Position numbers and translations under genes: made by a program | Source: an uncultured Alphaproteobacteria bacterium | GTDB lineage: Bacteria > Pseudomonadota > Alphaproteobacteria > CAAHEQ01 > UBA3637 | Direction of reading: 5' to 3' | Length of the DNA stretch: 45,939 bases | NCBI GenBank assembly: GCA_905236245.1 | Contig: CAJOPC010000013.1 | Location: forward strand, 1-45,939 | Shown: in pieces, positions 34,735 through 42,433 of the stretch | Layout: every line of letters begins with the position of its first letter | Position numbering within the stretch: the stretch's first letter is position 1 | The notes under the pieces: generated by a model | Database searches by the model: none | What the model was told of the DNA's origin: nothing | What the model saw: the letters and a program-made list of their open reading frames with translations, nothing else

Positions 34735-35235
34735 TTATTCTCCTTTCTTTTGTTGTTTTTCTTGTTGTGCATGAGCAAGTTTGGCTCGATAAAGACTTGC
34801 AAAATCAATAGGATTAATCTGTAATGCTGGGAAACCTGCTTCACGGACCAAGGTCCCAATGATAGAGCGCGCATATGGGAATAATAAATGCGGAATTTCT
34901 ATGAGGAGTAGAGGCTCAATATGATTTTCGGGAGCTTCTAAGGTAACTAAACCACCATATACGAGTTCACATAGAAATAATGTTTTATGATCCTCATCCA
35001 TAGTGGCTCTAACTTTGATTGACAAATCGACAGTATAATGATGTTTTTCATCAGCTTTTTTGGCGGCCACATCAATATCTATGGAAATTTCTGGTGGCTT
35101 TTTTAATGCTAAAAATGCTTGAGGTAATGCTGGAGCTTCAAATGATAAGTCCTTGATATACTGAGCATTTATTTGAAGAACAAATGTCTGTTCTTCGGGC
35201 TTGTTTTCGACTTTGTTTTTTGCGCTTTCTGTCAT
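34735..35235 (-). CDS. secB: Protein-export chaperone SecB
   Basis: 166 residues. Family segments: FVLQINAQYIKDLSFEAPALP (two halves, FVLQINAQYIKDLSFE and APALP), a central acidic strand region, LLLIEIPHLLFPYARSIIGTLVREAGFPALQINPIDF as broken motifs (HLLFPYAR, GFPALQINPIDF). SecB keeps secretory precursors unfolded and passes them to SecA. First gene of the ten-gene minus-strand run that ends with pgi. Divergent from tim44; the 89-base gap holds AT-rich DNA but no promoter that I can name with confidence. Confidence 0.96.
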   Translation of the reverse strand: MTESAKNKVENKPEEQTFVLQINAQYIKDLSFEAPALPQAFLALKKPPEISIDIDVAAKKADEKHHYTVDLSIKVRATMDEDHKTLFLCELVYGGLVTLEAPENHIEPLLLIEIPHLLFPYARSIIGTLVREAGFPALQINPIDFASLYRAKLAHAQQEKQQKKGE

Positions 35236-35324
35236 TTTATAAAATCCTCTTGAAAAAAGTTTTTAAATTTGTTTAACTAGTAATGACTATTTTAAACAAA
35301 AAAAAATAAAAGTAAAGGCAAAAA

Positions 35325-35894
35325 ATGATTTTTAGCAATATTCTTTTAAGTGCATTGGTCATATTCTTTGGAATACGCTTGTTTTTAGCGATTAAAGAGG
35401 CAAAATCTAACAAGCCAAAGATTCGATTGATTTCAAAAAAAACAGGACAGGTTTTGGAATTAGATACTTTGGCAGTGGCTAATTTTATAGATAAAGAGAT
35501 TCAAATGGACTTTACAAATACTGCAAAAATGATTTTTGCTAGTGTAGCAGAAGCTTTTGCGAAAGGTCGTCTTGCAGATATCAAAAACTATTTACATGAT
35601 CGTGCTTTGCCTGTTTTTCAACAGGCAATTAAAGCTCGGGAAGATTTACATCAAAAAGTTGAATTTACTTTAATCGGGTTTAAAGATGTGGCGATCGTGC
35701 AAGATACCCCCACAAAGAAGGTCGTTTCTTTTACAACCGAGCAAATTAATTTATTAAAGGATGAAAAGAATAATGTAATAGAGGGAGATCCTCTTTATGT
35801 TGCAACAGTTAAAGAAAATTGGACCTTTGTTCAAAAGAAGGAAAATGCTTGGGTTGTGAGTGCCATTGAGCCTAAGGAGGCACATTTTGCGTAG
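35325..35894 (+). CDS. Tim44-like domain protein
   Basis: 189 residues. One N-terminal membrane helix (about 3-22: FSNILLSALVIFFGIRLFLA) and a C-terminal Tim44-like domain from about residue 60 (AKMIFASVAEAFAKGRLADIKNYLHDRALPVF reads as two helices, then a beta-sheet with the family-like ATVKENWTFVQK). Bacterial relatives (TimA) are inner-membrane proteins of unclear role, commonly encoded next to mltA, smr and secB in alphaproteobacteria, exactly as here. AAAGG lies before ATG 35325. It overlaps the mltA start by eight bases. Confidence 0.85.
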   Translation: MIFSNILLSALVIFFGIRLFLAIKEAKSNKPKIRLISKKTGQVLELDTLAVANFIDKEIQMDFTNTAKMIFASVAEAFAKGRLADIKNYLHDRALPVFQQAIKAREDLHQKVEFTLIGFKDVAIVQDTPTKKVVSFTTEQINLLKDEKNNVIEGDPLYVATVKENWTFVQKKENAWVVSAIEPKEAHFA

Positions 35895-36903
35895 TTTCTG
35901 GGCCTTAGGTTTTCTGTTTTTTTTGACAGCTTGCTCTTCATCACATTATTTGTCAAAGGGTAGAGCATTTCGGTTGACTCCTGTTTCATTTAATGATCTA
36001 AACGGGTGGCAGCAAGATTCTTTGAAAGATGCTTTGCCGGCTTTACAAAGAAGTTGTTCTAAGCAGCCGGTCGGTTTTGAAAGCTTTTGTATCGGTCTTA
36101 CTTCGGTTAACACTGATGTTGAATTGAGGAAATTAGTTGAAAATACCTTACAGCCTTATAAAGTTACGAGCCGAGGAAGTGAGTATGGAAAGATTACCGG
36201 TTATTATGAGGCGGAATTAACCGGAACTCGCTATCACGAAAATGGAGCGCAGATGCCTATCTATGGAGCGCCATTGGATTATCAAAATGGAGAGAAATAT
36301 CCTTCTCGGGCTTCTATTGAAAACAAGGGGTTAAAAGATGCCAAGATTATTGCTTGGGCGGATAATCCAATAGATTTATTTATTATGCATGTTCAAGGCT
36401 CTGGACGCATGATAACGCCGGATGGAGAGGTTCTACAATTAGGCTATGCAGGAAATAACGGACGTGACTTTACGGGTATTGGCTCTATTTTGAAAGAGGA
36501 GGGGGTTGATCCCTCTATAGCCAACTCTATGCCTCGTATTCGTGAGTGGTGTATGGCTCACCCCAATGTTGCTTCAAAGCTTATGCAGAAAAATGAAAGA
36601 TATATTTTCTTTAAAGAGTTGGCTGGTGATGGCCCGATAGGGTCGGCGGGTGTTGCGTTGACTCCAAAACGCTCATTGGCTGTAGATACGAATTATATTC
36701 CTATGCATACACCAATGTGGTTGGAAACAACAACTCCGGATGGTGCGCCGATTAGACAGCTGATGATGGCTCAAGATACCGGTTCTGCAATTAAGGGCGG
36801 TATACGTGCTGATTTCTTTTGGGGATATGGAAAGGAAGCTTTTCAGACAGCGGGCCATATGAATCAAAAGGGTAGCTATTATTTATTATTGCCGAAGAAA
36901 TAA
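35887..36903 (+). CDS. mltA: Membrane-bound lytic murein transglycosylase A
   Basis: 338 residues starting at TTG 35887, chosen because AAGGAGG stands 6-7 bases upstream and the protein then begins with a lipoprotein signal (RSFWALGFLFFLTACSSS, lipobox LTAC). A GTG at 35860 is the only other in-frame start and has no ribosome site. MltA signatures: KITGYYEAEL, MHVQGSGRMITPDGEVLQLG (two blocks), and the 3D-domain tail AVDTNYIPMHTPMWLE ... MAQDTGSAIKGGIRADFFWG with catalytic Asp. Cleaves peptidoglycan glycan strands to 1,6-anhydro ends, feeding the AmgK/MurU recycling route encoded nearby. Confidence 0.93.
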   Translation: MRSFWALGFLFFLTACSSSHYLSKGRAFRLTPVSFNDLNGWQQDSLKDALPALQRSCSKQPVGFESFCIGLTSVNTDVELRKLVENTLQPYKVTSRGSEYGKITGYYEAELTGTRYHENGAQMPIYGAPLDYQNGEKYPSRASIENKGLKDAKIIAWADNPIDLFIMHVQGSGRMITPDGEVLQLGYAGNNGRDFTGIGSILKEEGVDPSIANSMPRIREWCMAHPNVASKLMQKNERYIFFKELAGDGPIGSAGVALTPKRSLAVDTNYIPMHTPMWLETTTPDGAPIRQLMMAQDTGSAIKGGIRADFFWGYGKEAFQTAGHMNQKGSYYLLLPKK

Positions 36904-36904
36904 T

Positions 36905-37288
36905 ATGAATTGTGCTAAAGATATAGAATTATGGGATAAATTAAAAAAAGAGATTCAGCCGTTGAAAGTTGATGTAGTTCTTAAAGATTTGCCGCCGCGT
37001 CTAAAGGTGCGTTATAAATTTGTTAAAACGTTGCCGTTGAAACTGGATCTACATAGAATGACTATACAAGAGGCTTATTTAAACACGTTGCAATTTGTTG
37101 AAAAACATTATAAAATAGGAACGAAAAGTGTGCAAATTATTACAGGTAAAGGTAGAGAAGGGCAAGGGGCCATTCGTTTGGAATTTATGGGATGGTTAGA
37201 AACGCCGATTTTTAAACAATATATCAGGAAAACACAATGGACAAATGATAAGGGAGCTGTGGATTTATGGCTAAAAAAAAGCAAATAG
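36905..37288 (+). CDS. Smr-domain protein
   Basis: 127 residues. Short helical N-terminus, then a small MutS-related (Smr) domain: LDLHRMTIQEAYLNTLQFV (about 46-64, the DLH motif) and VQIITGKGREGQGAIRLEF (the TGKG loop, usually followed by G). Smr domains act as nucleases on DNA or RNA; alphaproteobacterial stand-alone versions are uncharacterised to my knowledge. Starts two bases after mltA and overlaps tsaD by 22 bases. Confidence 0.88.
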   Translation: MNCAKDIELWDKLKKEIQPLKVDVVLKDLPPRLKVRYKFVKTLPLKLDLHRMTIQEAYLNTLQFVEKHYKIGTKSVQIITGKGREGQGAIRLEFMGWLETPIFKQYIRKTQWTNDKGAVDLWLKKSK

Positions 37289-38313
37289 TTTTGGGAATAG
37301 AATCATCTTGTGATGAAACTGCCTGTGCTTTAGTAAATGAAAAAGGGGAGGTGCTTGCTTCGGTTGTTTGGTCTCAGTATGATGAACATCGGCGGTTTGG
37401 TGGCGTTGTCCCTGAAATCGCGGCACGCGCTCATTTGGAAAAATGTGATGTTTTAATTCGTGAGTGCTTAGATCAGGCCAGTTTAGACTTTAAGGATTTG
37501 ACCGCGGTGGCTGTGGCGGCCGGTCCAGGCCTTATTGGTGGCGTTTTGGTTGGTGTGATGACGGCTAAGGCAATAGCTTTTGCCCATAATTTACCATTTA
37601 TTGCTGTGAATCATTTGGAGGGACATGCCTTAGTTGCTCGTTTGTCTAATTCAATTAGTTTTCCTTATTTGCTATTATTGACATCCGGTGGGCATTGTCA
37701 AATTTTGGAGGTTGCCGGTGTTGGAAAATATAAGAAACTCGGCGCTACTATTGATGATTCTGCTGGTGAGGCCTTTGATAAGGTGGCAAAAATGTTAGAA
37801 ATCGGTTATCCTGGTGGCCCAAATTTGGAAAAACGAGCCAAATTGGGTAATCCTAAGGCTTTTCAGTTGCCAATACCGATGAAAGGGCGGGCAGGGTGCG
37901 ATTTTTCGTTTTCAGGCCTTAAAACTGCGGTGCGTGTTCAAGTCGAGAGAATAGGTGCTTTGTCTGATGCGCAAAAAAACGATATGTGCGCCAGTTTTCA
38001 GGCCGCTGTAGTTGCGCAAATGCGGGATCGGTTGGAACATGCCTTAAAAATTTTCAAAAAAGATTTTCCAAAAGCCAAGGATTTGGTTGTTGGCGGTGGC
38101 GTTGCGGCAAATGGCGCAGTGCGACAGATGCTGGAAGAGGTTGCCTCTAAACATAAAATGGTATTTTCTGCGCCACCCATCAATTATTGCACAGATAATG
38201 GTGTTATGATTGCTTGGGCCGGCTTGGAGCGTTTGCAACTGGGGTTGACCGATAAGTTGGATTTCAAAGCACGTCCAAGATGGCCTTTGGAAGACCTTGA
38301 CACCAATGCATAA
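37267..38313 (+). CDS. tsaD: tRNA N6-threonylcarbamoyladenosine transferase TsaD
   Basis: 348 residues. ASKHA fold with GIESSCDETACAL at the N-terminus, the metal site His116-x3-His120 in VNHLEGHA, ATIDDSAGEAFDKVAKML (nucleotide-binding), FSFSGLKTAV and GGGVAANGAVRQML. TsaD transfers the threonylcarbamoyl group to A37 of tRNA, with TsaB and TsaE. Length is normal. It starts inside smr. The usual alphaproteobacterial follower (hemC) is not here; trxA follows after 36 bases. Confidence 0.97.
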   Translation: MAKKKQIVLGIESSCDETACALVNEKGEVLASVVWSQYDEHRRFGGVVPEIAARAHLEKCDVLIRECLDQASLDFKDLTAVAVAAGPGLIGGVLVGVMTAKAIAFAHNLPFIAVNHLEGHALVARLSNSISFPYLLLLTSGGHCQILEVAGVGKYKKLGATIDDSAGEAFDKVAKMLEIGYPGGPNLEKRAKLGNPKAFQLPIPMKGRAGCDFSFSGLKTAVRVQVERIGALSDAQKNDMCASFQAAVVAQMRDRLEHALKIFKKDFPKAKDLVVGGGVAANGAVRQMLEEVASKHKMVFSAPPINYCTDNGVMIAWAGLERLQLGLTDKLDFKARPRWPLEDLDTNA

Positions 38314-38349
38314 GTATGCTATATAAATATATACAGAAAAGGAGAAATT

Positions 38350-38664
38350 ATGGAACAAGTTAATGATACCAATTTTGAATCAGAAGTTTTAAAGAGTGAA
38401 AAGCCTGTGTTAGTGGATTTTTTTGCCGTTTGGTGTGGGCCTTGCCGCCAAATGTTGCCGATTGCGGATGAATTATCCTCAGAAATGGCCGCTAGCATTA
38501 AAATTGTTAAATTAGACGTAGATGAAGCCGAAAAGACCGCTGAAACGTATGAAATTCAGTCTATCCCGACCATGCTTTTGTTCAAAAACGGTCAAAAGGT
38601 GGCCGAACATCATGGGGCTTGTACCAAAGCTGAGTTGACAGATTGGATTAAATTTAACCTGTAA
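38350..38664 (+). CDS. trxA: Thioredoxin
   Basis: 104 residues, one thioredoxin domain. Redox site W28-C-G-P-C32 in DFFAVWCGPCRQM, cis-Pro in IQSIPTMLLFKNG. No signal peptide, so cytoplasmic disulphide reductase. AAAAGGAG precedes ATG 38350. In many alphaproteobacteria trxA follows addA; here the add genes are 6 kb away on the other strand. A terminator follows. Confidence 0.95.
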   Translation: MEQVNDTNFESEVLKSEKPVLVDFFAVWCGPCRQMLPIADELSSEMAASIKIVKLDVDEAEKTAETYEIQSIPTMLLFKNGQKVAEHHGACTKAELTDWIKFNL

Positions 38665-38700
38665 ATTTGAGTTTATTCTTGTAATATAAGGCAGAAATCG

Positions 38701-38727
38701 GCGATCCAGAGATGGATCGCTTTGTTC
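38701..38727 (+). terminator. Terminator after trxA
   Basis: GCGATCC pairs perfectly with GGATCGC around an AGAGAT loop, followed by TTTGTTC, 36 bases past the trxA stop. Confidence 0.7.
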
Positions 38728-38834
38728 TAATACGCAAATTTTGTTCAAAAATGGATGATGGTAGGGTTTAGCTCGTCCAAAATAAAAATTATTTCATTGG
38801 AGAAGGTTGTTCGAAAAAATCGCGCAGAAGCAAT

Positions 38835-38877
38835 TTATCCACATCAATTATCCACATATCCACAAATTTTATCCACA
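38835..38877 (+). other. DnaA-box cluster, candidate oriC or DnaA-binding locus
   Basis: Three exact TTATCCACA boxes (38835-38843, 38848-38856, 38869-38877) and one ATATCCACA (38856-38864), all on the same strand, spaced 13, 8 and 13 bases start to start. About 180 bases of very AT-rich DNA follow (to about 39060), which could serve as unwinding element. The 451 bases between trxA and the small ORF hold nothing else but the trxA terminator and inverted repeats. Support for an origin: the secB / tim44-mltA-smr cluster lies near oriC in several Rhizobiales. Against: both flanking operons point towards the site, so they would be transcribed against the forks. It could instead be a datA- or DARS-like site. 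Confidence 0.55.
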
Positions 38878-38942
38878 AACCATATAACATATTGAAATTG
38901 ATATATAATATGAATAAACGCGTTCTAAAAAGCGCTAGGATA

Positions 38943-38989
38943 CATAATATAAATTATGCGACAAAGATGATTATAAAAATAGCATAATT
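38943..38989. repeat. Overlapping inverted repeats in AT-rich region
   Basis: CATAAT-ATAA-ATTATG (38943-38958) is a perfect short hairpin. Its right arm, extended as AATTATGC (38952-38959), also pairs with GCATAATT (38982-38989), so two mutually exclusive hairpins are possible. They lie 65 bases after the DnaA boxes. Confidence 0.5.
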
Positions 38990-39066
38990 CCCCTTTTGAT
39001 TCAATATGTTATTATTTTTGTCTAAAATCAAATCATGATGTTTGGATAAAATTTCTTTGTCTGCGG

Positions 39067-39095
39067 TTGACACTGGCTCAAATCAACTCTATTTG
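39067..39095 (+). promoter_or_regulatory. Possible promoter of the 47-residue ORF
   Basis: A perfect TTGACA (39067-39072) with a weak TATTTG (39090-39095) at 17 bases spacing, just ahead of the ribosome site. Confidence 0.4.
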
Positions 39096-39115
39096 CTTTA
39101 TGATCGGAGTTTCAA

Positions 39116-39259
39116 GTGAAATATATTTGGATGATTTTATTTATTCTAATGATGGCCGGTGTTGGTATGGCGTATATCTTTACGGATGTTTTGAATTATT
39201 TCTTTCCGCGACGGCCTCAGACAGAAATTATCGTGGAATCGCCAGAGCTTTCTAAATGA
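39116..39259 (+). CDS. Small single-pass membrane protein (47 residues)
   Basis: A short frame beginning with GTG 39116, preceded by CGGAG at six bases. Product: an N-terminal hydrophobic helix of about 20 residues (KYIWMILFILMMAGVGMAYIF split by Met-rich stretches), then NYFFPRRPQ and an acidic tail ending VESPELSK. The amino-acid pattern (helix, basic stop-transfer PRR, charged tail) is that of a real small membrane protein with the N-terminus outside or in the membrane. A TTGACA element is nearby upstream and a dyad downstream. An overlapping 62-residue frame starting at 39067 reads as noise. No family recognised. Confidence 0.6.
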   Translation: MKYIWMILFILMMAGVGMAYIFTDVLNYFFPRRPQTEIIVESPELSK

Positions 39260-39266
39260 TTTTGGC

Positions 39267-39297
39267 TTTAAAACAGCTATGTAAGCTTTGTTTTAAG
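39267..39297. terminator. Imperfect dyad between the small ORF and the MBL hydrolase gene
   Basis: GCTTTAAAACAGC and GCTTTGTTTTAAGC are imperfectly complementary around TATGTAA. Both sides are T/A rich, so it could end transcription from either convergent gene. Confidence 0.4.
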
Positions 39298-39305
39298 CAA
39301 TACCC

Positions 39306-40082
39306 CTACTCTGATGCTTTTATATTGTCCAAATCAATTTCCATGCCGTCATAACAAGGAATGATATCCTTCGGTAAAGTCCTTTTGAGAGTTGAATAAT
39401 CCATTTTTGAGCCCATGTGTGTTAAATAAGTGCGTTGGACTCCCAACTTTTCATGCCATTTTAAGGCTTCTGCTAAATGGATATGCTTTGGGTTTTTATC
39501 TAAGGTCACACAGCCCAATACCCAAACTTTGACGCCTTTTAATAATTTCCAACCTTCCGGTTCGAATTTTTTAACATCAGTGCAATAAGCAAAATCCCCT
39601 ATTCTATACCCGAGAGAATTATTTTCACCATGGAATTGGAATATGGGCATAATCTCTAAGTGTTTAATTTTAAATGGTTTATATGGCTTGATATGATGTA
39701 ATTTCATTGTCTGTTGATGGGATGGATCAAATACGTAAGGCATTTGACGTCGCAGAGCTGTGATATCTTTCTGAGTGCCATAAACATCCATAATTTGTTG
39801 GCGTTCTTTTGCCAAGTTTCGTATATCTTCTGCGCCACCCATGTGATCATAATGCAAATGTGTATAACATACGGCTTGAATTTGTGGAACTTCGCCGCAT
39901 CTTAATAATTGTTCGCGAATTTCTGGACCTGTATCAAACAGTATCCCTAAGTCTTTGTCTGTTAAAAGAATAGCTGAGCGCGTTCGAACGTTTTTGGGAT
40001 TATTGGGATCAGATGGACCAAATCCTCGCGTCAATGAGGGCATGCCATAGGATGGACCGCAACCTAAAATCGTAACTTTCAT
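39306..40082 (-). CDS. MBL-fold metallohydrolase (PhnP-like)
   Basis: 258 residues. Metallo-beta-lactamase fold with H75-x-H77-x-D79-H80 in CYTHLHYDHMGG, an N-terminal MKVTILGCGPSYGMPSL strand-loop typical of the PhnP/RNase Z-like branch, a later ligand His in FQFHGENNSLGYRIGDFAYCTD, and LTHMGSKMDY near the end. Such enzymes are phosphodiesterases; PhnP opens cyclic ribose phosphate. No phn genes are nearby, and in alphaproteobacteria this gene regularly follows tatD, so the housekeeping substrate is not known. Overlaps tatD by four bases; last gene of its operon. Confidence 0.85.
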   Translation of the reverse strand: MKVTILGCGPSYGMPSLTRGFGPSDPNNPKNVRTRSAILLTDKDLGILFDTGPEIREQLLRCGEVPQIQAVCYTHLHYDHMGGAEDIRNLAKERQQIMDVYGTQKDITALRRQMPYVFDPSHQQTMKLHHIKPYKPFKIKHLEIMPIFQFHGENNSLGYRIGDFAYCTDVKKFEPEGWKLLKGVKVWVLGCVTLDKNPKHIHLAEALKWHEKLGVQRTYLTHMGSKMDYSTLKRTLPKDIIPCYDGMEIDLDNIKASE

Positions 40083-40855
40083 TTATTCCCCCTTAGATAC
40101 AGTCGGTTAAAATTATCTGTGGTAATTTGTTCCATTTCTTGAACGGAAACACCTTTAATTTCAGCTAGTTTTGCCAAAGTATATTGCACATATGCTGGTT
40201 GATTCGGTTTTCCACGGAAAGGATGTGGTGCCAAATATGGCGCATCTGTTTCTACTAATAAGTTTTCAAGTGGAATTTCGGCAAAAATGGCCCTTACCCG
40301 GTCCGCATTTTTGAATGTGATCACGCCAGAAGCGGATAAATATCCGCCCATTTGAATAACTTCTTTTGCCATGTCCAGACTGCCGGAAAAACAATGGAGA
40401 ATAAAACCATCTGAAAGCTTGCCCGCTTGATAGGCCTGTTTTAAAACAGTGCGCATATCACCTTCAGCATCACGGGAGTGAATCATAAGCGGTAAATGTA
40501 ATTTATGTGCTAAGTCTATTTGTTGTTTAAAAAGGCTTTGTTGTTGTTCTGGGGATGCTTCTGCTTCATGATAATCAAGACCACACTCCCCTAAGGCCAC
40601 TGCATGATGATTGATTAGATACATTTCTAAATTTTTTAAATCATGGGATTTATGTGCATATTCCGGATGAATACCAAATGCACCATATAAATTTGGAAAG
40701 TTTTGAAGTTGTTGAGCCAACTCTGAAAAGTCATCAGGATTACAGGCAACCGCTAGAATATGTGAGACACCTGCTTCGGTTGCTTGATCAATAATGGTCT
40801 TTGTCGGTTCTAAATAATCTGCTTGATCCAGATGGCAATGACTATCAATTGTCAT
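40079..40855 (-). CDS. tatD: TatD-family metal-dependent hydrolase
   Basis: 258 residues, TIM-barrel. Metal ligands in IDSHCHLD (His6, His8), Glu90 in ALGECGLDYH, IHSRDAEGDM, a His in FILHCFSGS, and Asp in VETDAPYLAPHPFRGK. TatD enzymes are DNases or exonucleases. It overlaps holB and the MBL gene by four bases each. The metG gene that often lies between holB and tatD in alphaproteobacteria is absent here. Confidence 0.93.
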   Translation of the reverse strand: MTIDSHCHLDQADYLEPTKTIIDQATEAGVSHILAVACNPDDFSELAQQLQNFPNLYGAFGIHPEYAHKSHDLKNLEMYLINHHAVALGECGLDYHEAEASPEQQQSLFKQQIDLAHKLHLPLMIHSRDAEGDMRTVLKQAYQAGKLSDGFILHCFSGSLDMAKEVIQMGGYLSASGVITFKNADRVRAIFAEIPLENLLVETDAPYLAPHPFRGKPNQPAYVQYTLAKLAEIKGVSVQEMEQITTDNFNRLYLRGNK

Positions 40856-41784
40856 AAGACCTCCCTAATTTTATGTATTAATGAAATAAGTGCTTGTTTT
40901 TTATCTAAATTTAAAGAATCAATCTCGGTAAAAGTTGTTTGTATTTGCTCATATAGAAGGGTCATTTCATGGGCTTTTTCAAGATCTATAAGGCTGAGTT
41001 GTTTTGAATAATCCTCCAGCCATCTGAGTAAAAATTGTCGTCCGAGAGAAAATAAATCTTGGTTTGAAGATAGTGTTGAAGCAAGATTTAATAAAAGTGT
41101 GACATCTAAATCCGGTGCTTTTAAAAGTGTTATCATATCATTATAAATATCTAATGCATTGAGATTTAAAATTTCTTCTGCTATTCCGATGCTATTATCT
41201 GCCAGAAAAGATAATAAATCTAATTGATCTTGGTCTAAAGAAGGATATTTGCATTTTAAATCAGTTTGAAAATCACTTTTTGTTGGTGGATTTAAAGTGA
41301 GTTTTTGACATCTAGAAAGAATAGTCGGCAATAAATGCCCTATATTTTCACATAACAAGAGAATCAAGGTGTTGGGATAAGGTTCTTCTAACGTTTTTAA
41401 AAGGGCGTTTTGTGCATTTTCATTCATTTCATCCGCAAGATTGATAATTAAAATTTTCCTAGCATCTGATTTTAAAGATAAAAAACGGCATCCTTCACGG
41501 ATATCGTCCACAGTAATTTCCGTCTTTTGTGCCCACTCCTTTTCTTCAACTTGTTCTCCGGCTAGAAGTGCTTTTTGGATTTCCTTTTTCGCCGTTTCTG
41601 TCAAGTCGCACTCAATCCACTTTACATTTGGATTGTAGGAATGGGTATTGTGTGTAACATTATGGGCCAAACGCTGAGCAAAATCCTTTTTCCCTATCCC
41701 TTTCCTTCCGACAATCAACCACGATTGAGCCGAATGGGGGCCCTTTAGTGAGTTGATAATTTGATTATATTCTTGATCAAACAT
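40852..41784 (-). CDS. holB: DNA polymerase III subunit delta'
   Basis: 310 residues, clamp-loader AAA+ protein. P-loop-like WLIVGRKGIGKKDFAQRLA (22-40), LINLADEMNENAQNALLKTLEEP as two blocks, and the SRC motif in LPTILSRCQKLTL. The zinc-binding cysteines of the longer delta' proteins are not evident. It stands directly after tmk, overlapping by eight bases, the usual bacterial arrangement. Confidence 0.92.
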   Translation of the reverse strand: MFDQEYNQIINSLKGPHSAQSWLIVGRKGIGKKDFAQRLAHNVTHNTHSYNPNVKWIECDLTETAKKEIQKALLAGEQVEEKEWAQKTEITVDDIREGCRFLSLKSDARKILIINLADEMNENAQNALLKTLEEPYPNTLILLLCENIGHLLPTILSRCQKLTLNPPTKSDFQTDLKCKYPSLDQDQLDLLSFLADNSIGIAEEILNLNALDIYNDMITLLKAPDLDVTLLLNLASTLSSNQDLFSLGRQFLLRWLEDYSKQLSLIDLEKAHEMTLLYEQIQTTFTEIDSLNLDKKQALISLIHKIREVL

Positions 41785-42433
41785 GATTTTTTTCTAGATC
41801 TAAAATATTCCTGCGAACAATTTCTTGCATAATTTGCTGGTGTATAGTGTCGGGTGTTTGGGTTGCATCTACAATGAAAAAACGTTCAGGATTTTGTTTT
41901 GCCAGTGTCAAATAGGCAGCTCTTAAACGTTCATGAAAGGTGATTTCTTTGTTTTCAAATCGTAGTTCTGTGTTATCGGTTCGACGACTGCGCTTTAACC
42001 CCTCCTCGACGGGAATGTCTAGCAGGACCGTTAATTCAGGTTCAAAATCCCCAATTACTTGTTTATACAAAGACTTAATAAGATTTTGTTGGTAAGGATT
42101 GTCCCCATAACCATAGCCTTGATAAGCCATAGTGCTGTCGGCAAAACGATCGGACAAAACAACCTGCCCTGCCTGAATGGCAGGCAGTATTTTCTTGATC
42201 AAATGATCTCGACGTGCGGCAAAAAATAGCAAAGTTTCTGTTACATCATCCCAACGATCTGTTGCTCCTTGGACAAGGAGCTGGCGAATTTCTTCTGCTC
42301 CCGGACTGCCACCTGGTTCCCTAGTTGTTAGAACATTTTTGCCCATTTGTATTAAAGCTTGAGATAACAACCGTATCTGTGTCGATTTGCCTGATCCCTC
42401 GCCGCCTTCAAATGTGATAAATATACCATCCAT
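41777..42433 (-). CDS. tmk: Thymidylate kinase
   Basis: 218 residues. Walker A FEGGEGSGKSTQIRLL (8-23), TTREPGGSPGAEEIRQLL (DRX-type substrate loop region), and the lid-containing DRFADSTMAYQGYG. Phosphorylates dTMP to dTDP. Start shares a base with the stop of the carboxypeptidase gene (TAATG). Confidence 0.96.
   Translation of the reverse strand: MDGIFITFEGGEGSGKSTQIRLLSQALIQMGKNVLTTREPGGSPGAEEIRQLLVQGATDRWDDVTETLLFFAARRDHLIKKILPAIQAGQVVLSDRFADSTMAYQGYGYGDNPYQQNLIKSLYKQVIGDFEPELTVLLDIPVEEGLKRSRRTDNTELRFENKEITFHERLRAAYLTLAKQNPERFFIVDATQTPDTIHQQIMQEIVRRNILDLEKNHV

Noticed and set aside
39067-39255. 62-codon frame starting at TTG 39067
   Set aside because: Its start coincides with the TTGACA element, it lacks a ribosome site, and the overlapping 47-residue frame has better coding features.
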